Position numbers and translations under genes: made by a program. Shown here one piece after another: positions 1 to 5,901 of a stretch of DNA of 5,901 nucleotides. Source of the DNA: an uncultured Ruminococcus sp. (GTDB lineage Bacteria; Bacillota; Clostridia; Oscillospirales; Ruminococcaceae). Positions within the stretch are counted from its first letter, which is position 1; every line of letters begins with the position of its first letter. The notes beneath the pieces are model-generated. The model was not told the DNA's origin and did no database searches. It worked only from the letters and a program-made list of their open reading frames with translations. Location of the stretch: contig CAMVIL010000096.1 of assembly GCA_947167535.1 (NCBI GenBank), positions 1 to 5,901 of the forward strand, given 5' to 3'.

Positions 1-762
1 ATTTTTGCAAGATTTGGAACCATTTGCTTCAATTTTAATAAACTTAGATGGCCCAATCGTTTGTGATATAGTACCGATGCTCTTGCCCATGCAGGCGTCA
101 TAGATGTTGTCGGGACGTGCGATATCAAATACGAGTATCGGGATGTTGTTATCTCTGCACATAGCAGCGGCGGTGGAATCCATTACCTTAAGATCCTCGG
201 CAAGGACGTTATCGAATGTGATCTCGTCGTACTTGACCGCGTCGTCATACTTATGGGGATCCTTATTGTAAACGCCGTCTACCATAGTAGCCTTGAAGAT
301 TATATCAGCCTCGATCTCTGCAGCTCTCAGTGCAGCCGCGCTGTCGGTAGAGAAGAAGGGGTTACCGGTACCGCAGCCGAAGATGACTACTCTGCCCTTT
401 TCAAAATGTCTCTCTGCCTTATTTCTGATATACGGCTCAGCCACCTGAGGCATACTGATCGCGGTCTGGACTCTTACCTGCAGTCCGCAATGCTCCATAC
501 CGTCGGCAACAGCGAGAGCGTTCATTGCAGTAGCGAGCATTCCGATATGGTCTGCGCGGGTCCTGTCCATAGCGCCGCTCGATCTGCCGCGCCAGAAGTT
601 TCCGCCGCCTACAACGATACCTACCTGTACGCCGGCATCAACGCATTTCTTCACAGACTGTGCAAAGGTATTGATAATATCATAATCAAGACCCGTCTTC
701 TTGTCGCCCGCAAGCGCCTCACCGCTCAGCTTGAGCAGTATTCTCTTATACTTTGGTTCCAT
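1..762 (-). CDS. pyrH: UMP kinase (uridylate kinase), 3' end not in window
   Basis: Cytosolic amino-acid-kinase-family enzyme that phosphorylates UMP to UDP with ATP, the committed step from UMP to UTP and CTP. My translation from the ATG at 762 opens [17 protein letters not shown]. It shows the family motifs in order: KLSGE (residues 11-15), GGGNFWRG (52-59), the DHIGM stretch (71-75), [10 protein letters not shown] (131-140) and a [13 protein letters not shown] segment (157-169). The start is supported by AAGGAGTG 8 bases upstream and a sigma-A promoter further back. The frame stays open for 254 codons to the window edge with no stop, although the family is usually about 235-240 residues. 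Residues after about 232 (SQTIGPSKF...) are encoded by AT-rich DNA and do not look like a normal UMP kinase end, so the true C-terminus is uncertain. In many Firmicutes pyrH sits between tsf and frr; here it has its own promoter, and whether frr follows cannot be seen. Confidence 0.95.
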   Translation of the reverse strand, partial: MEPKYKRILLKLSGEALAGDKKTGLDYDIINTFAQSVKKCVDAGVQVGIVVGGGNFWRGRSSGAMDRTRADHIGMLATAMNALAVADGMEHCGLQVRVQTAISMPQVAEPYIRNKAERHFEKGRVVIFGCGTGNPFFSTDSAAALRAAEIEADIIFKATMVDGVYNKDPHKYDDAVKYDEITFDNVLAEDLKVMDSTAAAMCRDNNIPILVFDIARPDNIYDACMGKSIGTISQTIGPSKFIKIEANGSKSCKN

Positions 763-770
763 CAGATATA

Positions 771-778
771 CACTCCTT
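771..778 (-). promoter_or_regulatory. Shine-Dalgarno site of pyrH
   Basis: The minus strand reads AAGGAGTG, followed by 8 bases and then the ATG at 762. The match and spacing are good and fix the pyrH start. Confidence 0.85.
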
Positions 779-836
779 CTGTTCATTTGAAGTTATCCGC
801 CGAACATACATTCGGGCAGAAATATCCTTATTTTAA

Positions 837-865
837 ATTATACTATATTTCGCGTGATTTGTAAA
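837..865 (-). promoter_or_regulatory. Sigma-A type promoter of pyrH
   Basis: On the minus strand TTTACA (865-860) is followed by exactly 17 bases and then a perfect TATAAT (842-837). This is one base from the full housekeeping consensus. A-rich tracts lie just upstream of the -35 box (about 868-888) and could act as an UP element. Transcription would start near 830 and give a leader of about 68 bases. A small inverted repeat, CCGAA/TTCGG with a 6-base loop, lies in that leader at 800-815; at 5 bp it is too weak to call regulatory. I see no riboswitch or attenuator in the gap 763-949. Confidence 0.88.
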
Positions 866-949
866 GACCTTTTTTATATTTTTTAACAAATTGACACAGA
901 GAAACTTCTTCTCGCTGTTGTGCAGATGAGGGGTCACGGGAGGACGCAC

Positions 950-986
950 AAAAAAACAGACAACCGAATATCACTTCGATTGTCTG
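950..986 (-). terminator. Intrinsic terminator at the end of the gpsA operon
   Basis: On the minus strand CAGACAATCGAA (986-975) pairs with TTCGGTTGTCTG (968-957) in a 12-bp stem whose only non-Watson-Crick pair is one G-U, closed by a 6-base loop. Seven T residues follow directly (956-950). This is a textbook Rho-independent terminator starting 9 bases past the gpsA stop. The plus strand lacks a T run after the stem, so it acts in the minus direction only. It separates the operon from the pyrH promoter. Confidence 0.95.
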
Positions 987-995
987 CATGATTCA

Positions 996-2003
996 TTATT
1001 CGCCAAGAAATTCCGACTCGGATTCAGCTTTTCTGGGTCTCTGCATGAGCGCAGCTATCGACTCTCTGGGACTTCTGCCCTCAAAGAGTATCGAATACAG
1101 CTGCTCGGTGATGGGCAGCTCTACGCCGTGCTTCTTCGCCAGTTCATATGCGTTCTTGGTACACTTATAACCCTCAACGGTGCCCACCTGCTCGACAGCC
1201 TCGGCAGGGTCGGTGCCCTTGCCTATCAGTATTCCCGCGCGGCGGTTTCGGCTGTGCATGGAGCAGCAGGTGACGATAAGGTCGCCGATGCCCGAAAGAC
1301 CAGCGAAGGTCTCCTCCTGAGCGCCCATAGCCGTGCCCAGCGCTGCGATCTCGCGGATACCGCGGGTCATGAGTGCCGCCTTGGTGTTGTCGCCGAGACC
1401 CAGTCCGTCGCATACGCCTGCTGCAAGTGCGATGACGTTCTTCAGCGAGCCGCCCAGCTCGCAGCCGAGGACGTCGTCATTGGAATAAATGCGGAAGCAG
1501 GACGAGGACAGCGCGTTCTGAACGTACACTGCAACGTCAGCAGTATCGGCAGCCACGCATACGGTAGTAGGGATGCCGCGTGCCAGCTCCTCTGCATGAG
1601 AAGGTCCCGTGAGGATAGCCACACGGTTGTTCGGCAGAGATTCCTTGGTCACAACGCTCATAGTCTTGAGGGAGCCTTCCTCGAGACCCTTTGCGGTATT
1701 TACAACAATAGTCTCGGGGTCGATGTAAGGAGCCGCCTCCTCACATACGCTTCGGCAGAAAGCCGTAGGTATACCGAGTATCACAAGATCCTTGCCCTTT
1801 GAGAGGGTAATATCTGTGGTAAGAGTTATCGACTTGGGGATCTTGACTCCGGGGAGCTTTGCCTTGAGCTCGCCGGTTCTCTCGATAGCCTCGATCTCAT
1901 CGCGGAACTTTGACCACACGGTAACGTCATGTCCTGCTGCGGCGCAGGTCATAGCCACTGCAAGTCCGAAGCCGCCCGAGCCGAGTATCATAATCTTTGC
2001 CAT
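996..2003 (-). CDS. gpsA: Glycerol-3-phosphate dehydrogenase [NAD(P)+]
   Basis: Cytosolic enzyme that reduces dihydroxyacetone phosphate to sn-glycerol-3-phosphate, the backbone precursor of membrane phospholipids. From the ATG at 2003 the protein is 335 residues, normal for the family. It shows the N-terminal Rossmann dinucleotide loop GSGGFG (8-13), NTAKGLEEGS with its conserved Lys (about 105), GPSHAEE (133-139), the catalytic Lys in GGSLKNV (188), GLGDNTKAALMTRG (202-215) and GIGDLIVTC (238-246). An in-frame GTG lies two codons upstream (2009), but it is only 2 bases from the Shine-Dalgarno AGAGAGGTG, whereas the ATG is 8 bases away, so I prefer the ATG. It is last in the operon: plsY, which uses its product, ends 48 bases upstream, and the terminator follows the stop. 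Confidence 0.97.
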   Translation of the reverse strand: MAKIMILGSGGFGLAVAMTCAAAGHDVTVWSKFRDEIEAIERTGELKAKLPGVKIPKSITLTTDITLSKGKDLVILGIPTAFCRSVCEEAAPYIDPETIVVNTAKGLEEGSLKTMSVVTKESLPNNRVAILTGPSHAEELARGIPTTVCVAADTADVAVYVQNALSSSCFRIYSNDDVLGCELGGSLKNVIALAAGVCDGLGLGDNTKAALMTRGIREIAALGTAMGAQEETFAGLSGIGDLIVTCCSMHSRNRRAGILIGKGTDPAEAVEQVGTVEGYKCTKNAYELAKKHGVELPITEQLYSILFEGRSPRESIAALMQRPRKAESESEFLGE

Positions 2004-2011
2004 AATCACGG

Positions 2012-2020
2012 CACCTCTCT
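2012..2020 (-). promoter_or_regulatory. Shine-Dalgarno site of gpsA
   Basis: The minus strand reads AGAGAGGTG, 8 bases before the ATG at 2003 and only 2 before an in-frame GTG at 2009. The spacing decides for the ATG. Confidence 0.75.
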
Positions 2021-2051
2021 TTCTTTTGGTGTACGTTATTTTGTACTATTA

Positions 2052-2753
2052 TTACGGATTCTTATCGGCAGGAGCATCATTTTCGACAGGATTTTTCTTT
2101 TTCTGTCCAAATTTATTCTCAGTTCCCGCTTTAAGTCTCTGGATATTGGGCTTGTGCATATAGACTATCAGCCCGCCGATTATCGCTGTAATGATAAAGT
2201 TCTGGAAGTATCCCGGATAAGCGTCGGCTCTGATGGTCTGGTAGATCAGAGTGAAGGTCGGATATGTGATCGCCGCGCATATGGAGCCCACCGACACATA
2301 CTTTGTAGACGCCGTAAGGATACCAAACACTGTAAGCGAAACTATGCAGGTAAGCGGATCCATCGCGATGAGTGTTGTTGCCGCCAGCAGAACGCCCTTG
2401 CCGCCGTGGAAGCCGTAGAACACAGGGAACATATGTCCGATTATCGTGAACAGTCCTGCAATGTAGCCGATGTAGTTCTTGTCGCCGCCGAAGAATGTAA
2501 CGTCAAGCGCTCCGCCGACTATCAGCTTTGCCATCAGCACCGCAAACACGCCCTTGAAAAGGTCAGCGAGCAGGGTCACGATCGCGGGCCCCTTGCCGTA
2601 GACTCTGAGCACGTTGGTAAGTCCTGCGTTGCCGCTTCCCATCTCGCGGATATCCTTACCCTTCATCAGCTTTATAACTATTATCGCGGAATTAAGACTG
2701 CCCCACACATAGCTGAGCAGTGCGGTAAAAAACAAACACAATGCGGTCGTCAT
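2052..2753 (-). CDS. plsY: Acyl-phosphate:glycerol-3-phosphate acyltransferase
   Basis: Integral membrane enzyme that transfers an acyl group from acyl-phosphate (made by PlsX) to the sn-1 position of glycerol-3-phosphate, giving lysophosphatidic acid. From the ATG at 2753 the protein is 233 residues. The three family motifs are present: REMGSGNAGLTN (36-47), GHMFPVFYGFHGGKGV (106-121) and the C-terminal MHKPNIQRLKAGTENK element. Hydrophobic segments near 3-28, 56-80, 95-112, 120-150 and 180-200 fit the known five-helix topology. After the last motif comes a polar Lys/Asn/Asp-rich tail (KFGQKKKNPVENDAPADKNP) that makes the protein slightly longer than the usual 200-220. An upstream in-frame GTG at 2765 lies inside the Shine-Dalgarno sequence and is rejected as start. 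The gene sits 24 bases after der and just before gpsA, which supplies its substrate. Confidence 0.97.
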   Translation of the reverse strand: MTTALCLFFTALLSYVWGSLNSAIIVIKLMKGKDIREMGSGNAGLTNVLRVYGKGPAIVTLLADLFKGVFAVLMAKLIVGGALDVTFFGGDKNYIGYIAGLFTIIGHMFPVFYGFHGGKGVLLAATTLIAMDPLTCIVSLTVFGILTASTKYVSVGSICAAITYPTFTLIYQTIRADAYPGYFQNFIITAIIGGLIVYMHKPNIQRLKAGTENKFGQKKKNPVENDAPADKNP

Positions 2754-2762
2754 TGAAATCTG

Positions 2763-2769
2763 CACCTCT
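2763..2769 (-). promoter_or_regulatory. Shine-Dalgarno site of plsY
   Basis: The minus strand reads AGAGGTG, 9 bases before the ATG at 2753. The GTG within it (2765-2763) is in frame with plsY and could be miscalled as the start, adding MQIS to the N-terminus. Confidence 0.8.
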
Positions 2770-2777
2770 GTAACATT

Positions 2778-4112
2778 TTAAGATTTAACATCATCACGGT
2801 CGCGCTCGCGCACAAGCATAACTATCGGCGTGCCGTCAAGCCCGAAGGTCTCGCGTATCTGGTTCTCGATGTAGCGCCTGTAGGAGAAGTGGAAGAGCTC
2901 GGCGCGGTTGACGAAGCAGACGAACGTAGGCGGCTTGGTGGAAGCCTGAGTCATGTAGTATATCTTGAGCCTTCTGCCCTTGTCGGAAGGCGGCTGAACA
3001 CGCGCTGTCGCATACGCCAGCACATCGTTGAGTCTGCCGGTAGGTATGCGGACTGCGTTCTGCTGTGCGGTGTAGTTTATAAGCTCCAGCAGTTTATCCA
3101 TGCGGGTGCCGTTCTTAGCCGACACGAACACGAAGGGCACGTAGCTCATAAAGCTGAAATCTATCTCCAGCTTCTTCTTGAACTCGTTCATGGTGTTGGT
3201 GTCCTTTTCGATGGCGTCCCACTTGTTGACCGCCACGACGCAGGCCTTGCCCTTTTCGTGAGCGTAGCCCGCCACCTTGCTGTCCTGCTCGGTGAAGCCC
3301 ACCTCGGCGTCTATCACGATGACCGCCACATCGGCGCGGTCTACCGCCATATAAGAGCGAAGCACGCTGAACTTCTCGATGCTCTCGAGAACCTTGGATT
3401 TCTTTCTGATACCCGCCGTGTCGATGAACACGAACTTGCCCTGTTCGTTCTCCACGTAGGTGTCGGTGGCGTCGCGGGTAGTTCCCGCAATATCGGAAAC
3501 GATAACGCGCTCCTCACCGCAGAGGCGGTTGATTATCGAAGACTTGCCGACGTTAGGCTTGCCGATAACGGCAACGCGCACAACGTCCTCGCCGTAGTCC
3601 TCCTCGTGCATCTCGGGGAGCTCCTCAAGAACAGCGTCCAGCAGGTCGCCGGTTCCGTGACCGTGTACCGATGACACCGCAACCGGGTCGCCGATGCCGA
3701 GATTGTAGAACTCATAGAACTCCGCAGGCGGCTCGCCGACGGTGTCGCACTTGTTGACACACAGCACGATGGGCTTGCGGGACTTTCTGAGCATTGCCGC
3801 GACTTCCTCGTCGGTGGCGGTGACTCCGCTTCTTACGTCGGTGACGAAAACTATAACGTCCGCACGCTCGATGGCAAGCTGTGCCTGCCGTCTCATCTGC
3901 GAGAGTATGATGTCCTGCGATTCCGGCTCGATACCGCCGGTATCCACCAGCATGAACTCATGCCCAAGCCATTCGCACTTTGAATATATCCTGTCGCGGG
4001 TAACGCCGGGGGTGTCCTCGACTATCGAAAGCCGCTGTCCTATCAGCTTGTTGAACAGCGTGGACTTGCCGACGTTTGGTCTGCCCACAACAGCTACCAA
4101 AGGCAGTGCCAT
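2778..4112 (-). CDS. der: Ribosome biogenesis GTPase Der (EngA)
   Basis: Essential double-domain GTPase needed for maturation of the 50S ribosomal subunit, acting in the cytosol on assembling particles. The 444-residue protein matches the family length. The first G domain has GRPNVGKST (10-18), the TPGVTRD switch region (34-40), DTGG (57-60) and NKCD (120-123). The second has GKPNVGKSS (184-192), AGTTRD (209-214), DTAG (231-234) and NKWD (296-299). The C-terminal KH-like RNA-binding domain (about 350-436) includes LKIYYMTQASTKPPTFVCFVN. An acidic linker (about 163-176) joins the G domains. All G1-G4 motifs are intact, so it should be active. The ATG at 4112 has AGGAG 8 bases upstream. It lies 31 bases after the small membrane-protein gene and 24 before plsY, in an apparent operon. 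Confidence 0.98.
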   Translation of the reverse strand: MALPLVAVVGRPNVGKSTLFNKLIGQRLSIVEDTPGVTRDRIYSKCEWLGHEFMLVDTGGIEPESQDIILSQMRRQAQLAIERADVIVFVTDVRSGVTATDEEVAAMLRKSRKPIVLCVNKCDTVGEPPAEFYEFYNLGIGDPVAVSSVHGHGTGDLLDAVLEELPEMHEEDYGEDVVRVAVIGKPNVGKSSIINRLCGEERVIVSDIAGTTRDATDTYVENEQGKFVFIDTAGIRKKSKVLESIEKFSVLRSYMAVDRADVAVIVIDAEVGFTEQDSKVAGYAHEKGKACVVAVNKWDAIEKDTNTMNEFKKKLEIDFSFMSYVPFVFVSAKNGTRMDKLLELINYTAQQNAVRIPTGRLNDVLAYATARVQPPSDKGRRLKIYYMTQASTKPPTFVCFVNRAELFHFSYRRYIENQIRETFGLDGTPIVMLVRERDRDDVKS

Positions 4113-4120
4113 TTTATCAT

Positions 4121-4125
4121 CTCCT
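4121..4125 (-). promoter_or_regulatory. Shine-Dalgarno site of der
   Basis: The minus strand reads AGGAG, 8 bases before the ATG at 4112. The upstream ATG within GGAGATGATAA is out of frame. Confidence 0.8.
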
Positions 4126-4143
4126 GTCCGTTAAATTGTACTT

Positions 4144-4593
4144 TTATCCTTTTAATATCATTTCAAACAGCTTGAATAAAACTATCGCCGCCGCGATGAA
4201 GCCTATCCCCATCAGCTTGAAGAAAAGGCTGTTGAAGGGCGCTGTGACCTCGTTGACGAAGGGTCTTGTCCTTTCGGTGAACATCACCGTTTTAAGGCGC
4301 TCGGGGTCGGGGTGGAGATACAGCTTTACCTCGTCGCCCGCATTGAACCTTACAGCAGGTGCGCCCACAGCCGGAAGTTCCGCCAGAGTCTCTGCCATGC
4401 CGTCAACATCCGCTTCGTATATCATCAGCGGCACGCCCAGCACACCGCGCTTTATTCCGACGACCTTCGCTGTCACCTCAACGGTGTATCTTGTCTTGTA
4501 TTCCTTTGCATAGAATCGCCAGCGTGCAATAAACAGTATTCCCGCGACGAGCAGCGCCGATACAATGAAGTACATCAGCATTACCGCAGCCAT
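4144..4593 (-). CDS. Small two-helix membrane protein, DUF3592-like
   Basis: Hypothetical protein of 149 residues from the ATG at 4593. An N-terminal hydrophobic helix (about 4-23, MAAVMLMYFIVSALLVAGIL) is followed by a basic stretch and a soluble region of about 95 residues rich in beta-type sequence (YTVEVTAKVVGIKRG..., then IYEADVDG, FNAGDEVKLYLHPDPERLK). A second helix (about 125-145) precedes the C-terminus KLFEMILKG. Two helices flanking a domain with a 'V.A.V' strand and a 'GDEV.LY..P' element resemble DUF3592-type proteins, for which no biochemical role is established. This assignment is pattern recognition, not a search. The start is set by GAGGTG at 4605-4600, which overlaps the TGA of the upstream DUF512 gene, so translation is probably coupled. 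A GTG at 4602 lies inside that site and is rejected. I cannot assign a function. Confidence 0.88.
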   Translation of the reverse strand: MAAVMLMYFIVSALLVAGILFIARWRFYAKEYKTRYTVEVTAKVVGIKRGVLGVPLMIYEADVDGMAETLAELPAVGAPAVRFNAGDEVKLYLHPDPERLKTVMFTERTRPFVNEVTAPFNSLFFKLMGIGFIAAAIVLFKLFEMILKG

Positions 4594-4599
4594 ACCATA

Positions 4600-4605
4600 C
4601 ACCTC
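4600..4605 (-). promoter_or_regulatory. Shine-Dalgarno site of the small membrane protein, overlapping the upstream stop
   Basis: The minus strand reads GAGGTG, 6 bases before the ATG at 4593. It shares bases with the TGA (4606-4604) of the DUF512 gene, which favours translational coupling and fixes the ATG start over the in-frame GTG at 4602. Confidence 0.75.
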
Positions 4606-5901
4606 ACAATTCTATCCCCAGCACCGCATCGAGGTACTCGTAACCGTCGTTTGCGGTGGCGGTGATCTTTACGTTCAGCTTCTCCTTGACCTCGTCGAGG
4701 TAGATGTCGTCCAAAAAGATCGGCTCGTCGGCTTTGAGCATAGACTTCGCTATCAGTAGCTCGTCGCCTAAGTCCTTGCCCATGAGCTGATCCATAAGGT
4801 CGCCCGCCGTGATAAGTCCCGTGACAGTTATAGTCTCGCCGAAGAAGTGGTTGACTATCGGTATAACCTGCACCGTGACGTCGGGAAAGTGAGCCATGAT
4901 GTCCTCCGCCAGCTGCTTCTGAACGGGATAAACGAGCGTGCCCGTGGCGATGGTCACCTTGCGCTTGCCGCCGTCATACTCCGCCAGTCTGAGAGCTGCG
5001 TGTACCTCGTCTATCAGCGAGCGGCACAAGCCTACGCCGTTCTCGTACTGCGGATAATCCTCGTAGAAATCACCCTCAGGGAGCGGTCTGCCCGCCGTCA
5101 GGTAGAACTCGTCCGCCGCAAACGCCATTCGTGTGCCGTACTCTTTCAGGCACTTCTCCTGCGTCTCGGCGATTATGTCGATGGTCTTTCCCGCGCCCTC
5201 GGCATCGAATATCGTCAGCGGATATAGCCCCTCGCGGAACTTGGTCACGCCGACGGGAACTATCGCAACAGAGGTTATCTGCGGCATCAGCGCGTACAGG
5301 TCGCCAAGCGTCCGCCTCAGCTCGTCGCCGTCGTTTATGCCGGGACAGCAGACTATCTGACAGTTGAGCATAAGCCCGCTGTCGGCTATCATTTTGAGAT
5401 AGCGGAGCTTATCTCCCGCAAAGCGGTTGTGCATCATCATGCAGCGAAGCTCTGGATTTGTGGTGTGCACCGACACATTTATATTCAGACGCATATCGAT
5501 TATGCGCTGTATGTCCTTGTCATTGAGGTTGGTCAGGGTGACATAGTTACCCTGCAAAAAAGAAAGCCGCGCGTCGTCGTCCTTGAAATACAGCGTCTCG
5601 CGCATACCCGGCGGCATCTGGTCTATGAAGCAGAAGATGCACTTGTTCGAGCAGGAGCGCTTCTCGTCCATCAGGAATGAAGCAAACTGCATACCGAGGT
5701 CGTCATATTCCGACTTGCGTATCTTCACCGTAAACTGCCTGCCGTCGCGCTCAAGTTCAAGTACGCAGCGCGATTCGGCGGCATAGAACATATAGTCCAG
5801 CACATCGGCAACAGCGTGACCGTTTATCGAGAGAAGGGTATCCCCCGCACGTATCCCCGCCTTGTCTGCGTGGCTTTTTTTATCTACATCTGTGACCTTT
5901 A
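4604..5901 (-). CDS. PDZ / radical SAM / DUF512 protein, 5' end not in window
   Basis: Putative iron-sulfur oxidoreductase of the DUF512 family (COG1625 type); its substrate is unknown. The frame is open to the right edge: 32 codons precede the GTG at 5803, giving 431 visible residues. Residues 1-60 form a PDZ-like domain (SHADKAGIRAGDTLLSING, then DVLDYMFYAA), typical of the family N-terminus, so only about ten residues or fewer are probably missing. A radical SAM cluster motif CX3CX2C (CSNKCIFC, Cys 83, 87 and 90 of the visible protein) follows, then conserved LSFLQGNYVTLTN, NVSVHTTNPELR and IVCCPGINDG stretches. The C-terminal part (about 240-431) is the DUF512 domain, with an ATGTLVYP element and an acidic end. 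Starting at the 5803 GTG would delete the PDZ core, so that start is wrong. It stands first in the visible operon with der; this pairing recurs in Clostridia, suggesting a tie to ribosome or RNA biology. Confidence 0.93.
   Translation of the reverse strand, partial: KVTDVDKKSHADKAGIRAGDTLLSINGHAVADVLDYMFYAAESRCVLELERDGRQFTVKIRKSEYDDLGMQFASFLMDEKRSCSNKCIFCFIDQMPPGMRETLYFKDDDARLSFLQGNYVTLTNLNDKDIQRIIDMRLNINVSVHTTNPELRCMMMHNRFAGDKLRYLKMIADSGLMLNCQIVCCPGINDGDELRRTLGDLYALMPQITSVAIVPVGVTKFREGLYPLTIFDAEGAGKTIDIIAETQEKCLKEYGTRMAFAADEFYLTAGRPLPEGDFYEDYPQYENGVGLCRSLIDEVHAALRLAEYDGGKRKVTIATGTLVYPVQKQLAEDIMAHFPDVTVQVIPIVNHFFGETITVTGLITAGDLMDQLMGKDLGDELLIAKSMLKADEPIFLDDIYLDEVKEKLNVKITATANDGYEYLDAVLGIEL

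Noticed and set aside
2..103. 33-codon plus-strand frame at the left edge as the end of a transposase or other gene
   Set aside because: It reads plausibly but overlaps genuine pyrH codons from about position 76 onward, and no family is recognisable. I kept only the composition anomaly as a finding.
800..815. CCGAA/TTCGG hairpin in the pyrH leader as a regulatory element
   Set aside because: A 5-bp stem with a 6-base loop is too common by chance to call without conservation.
253..864. 203-residue open frame on the plus strand
   Set aside because: It lies antisense to pyrH, whose motifs are unmistakable, and runs through the pyrH promoter. It lacks any recognisable domain.
891..919. TTGACA on the plus strand as a possible promoter
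   Set aside because: A perfect -35-like box at 891-896 has no acceptable -10 box at 16-18 bases (GCTGTT at 914-919), and no plus-strand gene follows.
1128..1802. 224-residue open frame on the plus strand
   Set aside because: It is antisense to gpsA and its composition (Ala/Arg/Ser/His-rich) is that of a complementary-strand shadow.
2004..2051. Possible internal promoter in the plsY-gpsA gap
   Set aside because: The 48 bases hold a Shine-Dalgarno site but no paired -35 and -10 boxes on the minus strand.
1929..2756. 275-residue open frame on the plus strand
   Set aside because: It covers the antisense of plsY and the plsY-gpsA gap, with a Cys/His/Arg-rich translation and no motif.
2889..3674. 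261-residue open frame on the plus strand
   Set aside because: It is antisense to the second G domain and KH region of der. The length follows from der codon bias, and no domain is visible.

Overview
The window is a stretch of bacterial housekeeping DNA, and every gene I can support is on the minus strand. Protein sequences, gene order, strong Shine-Dalgarno sites and a GC content near 50-55 % (by eye) suggest a Gram-positive member of class Clostridia, most likely a Ruminococcus-like Oscillospiraceae. The family-level placement is an inference from general resemblance, not from a search.

Reading in the direction of transcription (right to left), a five-gene cluster enters from the right edge. 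It contains a PDZ / radical SAM / DUF512 protein missing only a little of its N-terminus (5901-4604), a 149-residue two-helix membrane protein resembling DUF3592 (4593-4144), the ribosome-assembly GTPase Der (4112-2778), the acyl-phosphate glycerol-3-phosphate acyltransferase PlsY (2753-2052), and glycerol-3-phosphate dehydrogenase GpsA (2003-996). Gaps are 10, 31, 24 and 48 bases, each holding a Shine-Dalgarno site and no visible terminator, so this looks like one operon. It ends at a strong intrinsic terminator (986-950) 9 bases beyond the gpsA stop. GpsA makes sn-glycerol-3-phosphate and PlsY acylates it to lysophosphatidic acid, so these two are consecutive steps of phospholipid synthesis. 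Der links the cluster to 50S ribosome assembly.

The 187-base gap from 763 to 949 holds the promoter and leader of the next gene: a near-perfect sigma-A promoter (865-837) and a Shine-Dalgarno site. They drive pyrH (UMP kinase), which runs from 762 to the left edge with no stop codon. About the last 75 bases of the window at that edge are AT-rich and encode a tail past the point where UMP kinase normally ends. This is the only clear anomaly here and may be an insertion, an assembly junction or a real C-terminal extension.

I found no RNA genes, CRISPR arrays, complete mobile elements or defence genes. Long open frames on the plus strand are antisense shadows. The least understood pieces are the DUF512 radical SAM protein and the small membrane protein beside it.
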